This document shows, piece after piece, positions 61,913-64,000 of a stretch of 64,000 nt of DNA; the stretch's first letter is position 1; every line of letters starts with the position of its first letter. This stretch comes from Planctomycetota bacterium (GTDB taxonomy: Bacteria; Planctomycetota; Planctomycetia; Pirellulales; Pirellulaceae), in NCBI GenBank assembly GCA_963204915.1, contig CAUJHS010000048.1, forward strand, positions 1 through 64,000, in the 5' to 3' direction. The position numbers and the translations under genes are program-made. The notes beneath the pieces were generated by a model. The model did not search any database. It was not told the DNA's origin and was given only the letters and a program-made list of their open reading frames with translations.

Positions 61913-62800
61913 ATGATGAAACTGGGGCCAGAAGCGGTTGATCCTATCTTGGCCGCGTGCCAGGCCGGTGCGGCCGAGGCCGCCGCATGCCTTTCTCGGG
62001 CCTTCGATACCGAGGTTGCACTCGCGGTCAACAGCGGTGCTCTCGAATATGACCCCAAGACGCCGCCCGCGGGTTGGAACGGCCCCGGCGTCGTGTTCGT
62101 GTCCTGTTCTGCGGTGGGAATCGCGGCGTTTGTGCTTCCCGCGTCCGCCAGTTGGCTTCCTGCGTGGTGTCAACAGCCTGATGCAACCGGCGCGAGTCGC
62201 CTGTTGACGCTCGCCCAAGAGTTGGGCGCGTCGTTGATGCCGGCCGAGTTTTTTCCCGAGCGTTCCGGGGCGCAGTGGAGCGACAATCTCGCGGGGACGT
62301 TGGCGGCATGCGGCGTCTTACCCGGTGCGTCGCGCATTTCGCTTGTGGCCGCGCACGGCGAGCAGCAAGCCGAACTCAGCCTGATTTGGCCGTTGGCCGA
62401 TCCTGAGGCGCTCAATGCCCCAGCGGCGCAGCAAGCGACTTCGCCGACGCCAGCCGCCCCTTGGCGCCCCACCCTTGAGGAGGCCGATCTTGAAGCGGCG
62501 CTGCCGCAACTTCCCGTCTATTCGCGGAGTTTGCTGCGCATTTTGACTCCGGTGCGGGTCACACTAGCCCAACGTCGCATGCCCGTACGGCAAATCTTGG
62601 AACTGGCGCCCGGCTCGCTCATTCAATTCGCCAAGTCGTGCGGGGAACCGCTGGAGTTGGAAGTGGGCGGGCGGCGCGTCGCCCAAGGCGAGGCCGTTAA
62701 GGTGGGTGAAAAGTTTGGACTGCGCATTACCGCCATGTCGCTGCCGGGTGAACGATTCCAGCCGATCGCGCCGCCGGCCCGTCCCTCGAAATCGGCCTAA
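61913..62800 (+). CDS. FliN/SpoA-domain protein (flagellar switch type)
   Basis: The protein has 295 residues from ATG 61913; a TTG at 61856 would add 19. The C-terminal 80 residues form a SpoA (FliN/YscQ surface-presentation) domain: LLRILTPVRVTLAQRRMPV..., ILELAPGSLIQF, and LEVGGRRVAQGEAVKVGEKFGLRIT. The N-terminal part resembles the CheC/FliM-type middle domain in length and composition. It would be part of the flagellar C-ring switch or a type III export apparatus. Only flgM elsewhere in the window is flagellar. Confidence 0.75.
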   Translation: MMKLGPEAVDPILAACQAGAAEAAACLSRAFDTEVALAVNSGALEYDPKTPPAGWNGPGVVFVSCSAVGIAAFVLPASASWLPAWCQQPDATGASRLLTLAQELGASLMPAEFFPERSGAQWSDNLAGTLAACGVLPGASRISLVAAHGEQQAELSLIWPLADPEALNAPAAQQATSPTPAAPWRPTLEEADLEAALPQLPVYSRSLLRILTPVRVTLAQRRMPVRQILELAPGSLIQFAKSCGEPLELEVGGRRVAQGEAVKVGEKFGLRITAMSLPGERFQPIAPPARPSKSA

Positions 62801-62888
62801 GCCGAGCACGACGGCGTGCTTCGCTCGTTTGAGATTCCGCGGTAGAATCAACGTTGGTTCAACGGAATCGTTCCGAGGGAGAAGCTGC

Positions 62889-63839
62889 ATGTCGTTACAA
62901 GTGGTGGAGTTGCGCGAACCACAAACGGGAGCCTCGGCGCGGGTCCTCGTTAGCTTGGGTTTCAACTGTTTTGAGTACCGGGCGCCCGTCGACGGCCAAT
63001 TGCGCGACATCCTCTGGTCGCTTCCCGGTTATGAAGATGGAACTCGCCGGCCTTCCAGTAGCGGCATTCCGATTTTGTTTCCTTTTCCCGGACGCATTCG
63101 CGGAACGACGTTCGTTTGGGAGGGGAAAAACTATGAGTTGGAAGTTGGCGACAAACTGGGCAACGCCATTCATGGTTTGGTGTATACCCGGCCCTGGCGC
63201 GTCATTGACCAAAGCGAATCGCGCGTCGTGGGGCAGTTTCAGGCTTCGCTTGATGATCCACGTTTGGTGAATTGCTGGCCCTGCGACTTTCGGATTACCG
63301 TGGCCTATGAGTTGACGCCGGGCCTGCTTCGGTGCGAAGTGCAGATCGTGAATCCGGATGGCCGACAATCGCTTCCCTGCGGCTTGGGACTTCATCCCTA
63401 TTTTCGCGTTCCGCCAGGAGGCGGCGACGGCGCCGACTGGCGCATTCAACTTCCCGTGCGCAAGCGTTGGGAGTTGATCGACTTGATCCCCACGGGCCAG
63501 CAGTTGCCGCTCGAACAAGCCGACGCCTTGCAAACCGGCGTGCGGTATGGCGATATGCAATACGACGACGTCTTTACCGATCTGACATTGTCGGGATCGT
63601 GGCGGCAAGCGGCGATCGTTTCACCGCGGGGGAAGCCCGTGACGGTCTTGCGGTTCGATACGGGCTTTCGTGAATGCGTTGTTTTTACTCCGCCGCATCG
63701 CGAAGCCATTTGCATCGAACCCCTCACGTGCGTGCCCGATTGTTTTCGCTTGCAACCCCAAGGGATCGACGCAGGATTGCGAGTCCTCGCTCCCGGCGAT
63801 TCCTTCGGGACGACGGTCGAGATTCACGTCGCGCCTTAA
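62889..63839 (+). CDS. aldose 1-epimerase family protein
   Basis: The 316-residue protein has the galactose-mutarotase fold: GIPILFPFPGRI near residue 60, NAIHGLVYTRPW with the conserved His near 96, GLGLHPYF with the second His, and a late acidic residue in CIEP (Glu). It interconverts the alpha and beta anomers of sugars. GAGGGAGAAG precedes ATG 62889. The substrate (glucose, galactose or a phosphorylated sugar) cannot be told. The last 160 bases of the window hold no supportable gene. Confidence 0.88.
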   Translation: MSLQVVELREPQTGASARVLVSLGFNCFEYRAPVDGQLRDILWSLPGYEDGTRRPSSSGIPILFPFPGRIRGTTFVWEGKNYELEVGDKLGNAIHGLVYTRPWRVIDQSESRVVGQFQASLDDPRLVNCWPCDFRITVAYELTPGLLRCEVQIVNPDGRQSLPCGLGLHPYFRVPPGGGDGADWRIQLPVRKRWELIDLIPTGQQLPLEQADALQTGVRYGDMQYDDVFTDLTLSGSWRQAAIVSPRGKPVTVLRFDTGFRECVVFTPPHREAICIEPLTCVPDCFRLQPQGIDAGLRVLAPGDSFGTTVEIHVAP

Positions 63840-64000
63840 TCGACGCGCGCCATGAAGCCAAACTTGCGCCGCGCGCACGATGCTGTCAGATGAAGGCAGC
63901 GCCGGTCACATCAGGTTTGCCGGCTTTCGAGCGTTTAGAGAGTAGGCGTATCTTCGCCAATACACGCCACAACGGGTAGCTTCGGGTGAGAAGCCAGTTG

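Noticed and set aside
1-64000. CRISPR array, insertion sequence, prophage or integrase
   Set aside because: No regularly spaced repeats, transposase motif or phage structural gene was seen on either strand.

Overview
The window looks like a planctomycete chromosome, probably from the Pirellulales side of the phylum. The evidence is a small membrane protein opening with an NPYQSP-type motif, a ThuA/PVC-type haem protein with a CxxCH site, two giant Ser/Thr kinases (one fused to a STAND-type ATPase), zinc-ribbon/GYF/TM2 proteins, DUF11-repeat and cysteine-rich secreted proteins, and a methyltransferase/FAD-oxidoreductase/type III polyketide synthase trio. All calls come from reading the sequence and recalled family knowledge; no database search was run.

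Layout. 1-5.1 kb: the 3' end of a gene, tRNA-Lys(CTT), a cysteine-repeat secreted protein, a zinc-ribbon/GYF/TM2 protein, a LarA-like enzyme and a small membrane protein. 5.1-9.5 kb: the ThuA/PVC haem protein. 9.7-11.6 kb: a retron-type reverse transcriptase translationally coupled to an SPFH (slipin-like) protein, with a hairpin-rich leader. 11.8-26.5 kb: TPR, YkvA and secreted proteins, a 1400-residue kinase, a DUF11 protein and an AI-2E-family exporter. 26.6-36.8 kb: a kinase-STAND protein, a sugar-phosphate cyclase (EboD-like), a YihY/BrkB membrane protein, an EF-hand protein, FlgM, a coiled-coil secreted protein and a metallopeptidase-like protein.

37.2-52.6 kb is the main accessory region. 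A leftward operon of three unrecognised genes (37255-40446) diverges from an 11.8-kb rightward array (40806-52584) that encodes what reads as a two-module ubiquitin-like conjugation system. Module A has a RING-finger protein with an FHA-like N-terminus, an E1/ThiF enzyme with a Cys aligning to the ThiF catalytic Cys, an E2-like protein (HPN plus catalytic-type Cys), an unknown ATGA-coupled partner, a ubiquitin-like protein ending in Gly, a JAMM/MPN peptidase-like protein, an AAA+ ATPase with the coiled-coil/OB/AAA plan of the ARC/Mpa proteasomal ATPases, and a ClpB-like ATPase. Module B has a second ubiquitin-like protein ending in Gly, an E2-like protein resembling PRTRC protein B, a second protein with a perfect HxHx7SxxD JAMM signature, and a second E1/ThiF. 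Module B resembles the PRTRC set without the rest of that system. Intercistronic hairpins and strong Shine-Dalgarno sites around the two ubiquitin-like genes suggest they are made in excess. A strong terminator closes the array at 52601-52639.

52.7-64 kb: PRPP synthetase (facing the array), the type III PKS trio, a bifunctional proline/P5C dehydrogenase (PutA type), a bacillithiol-type deacetylase (BshB1-like), a PH-like membrane protein, a FliN/SpoA-domain protein and an aldose-1-epimerase. These are ordinary housekeeping or secondary-metabolism genes.

The two places most worth follow-up are the ubiquitin-like array with its proteasomal-type ATPase, and the RT-SPFH pair with its structured leader.
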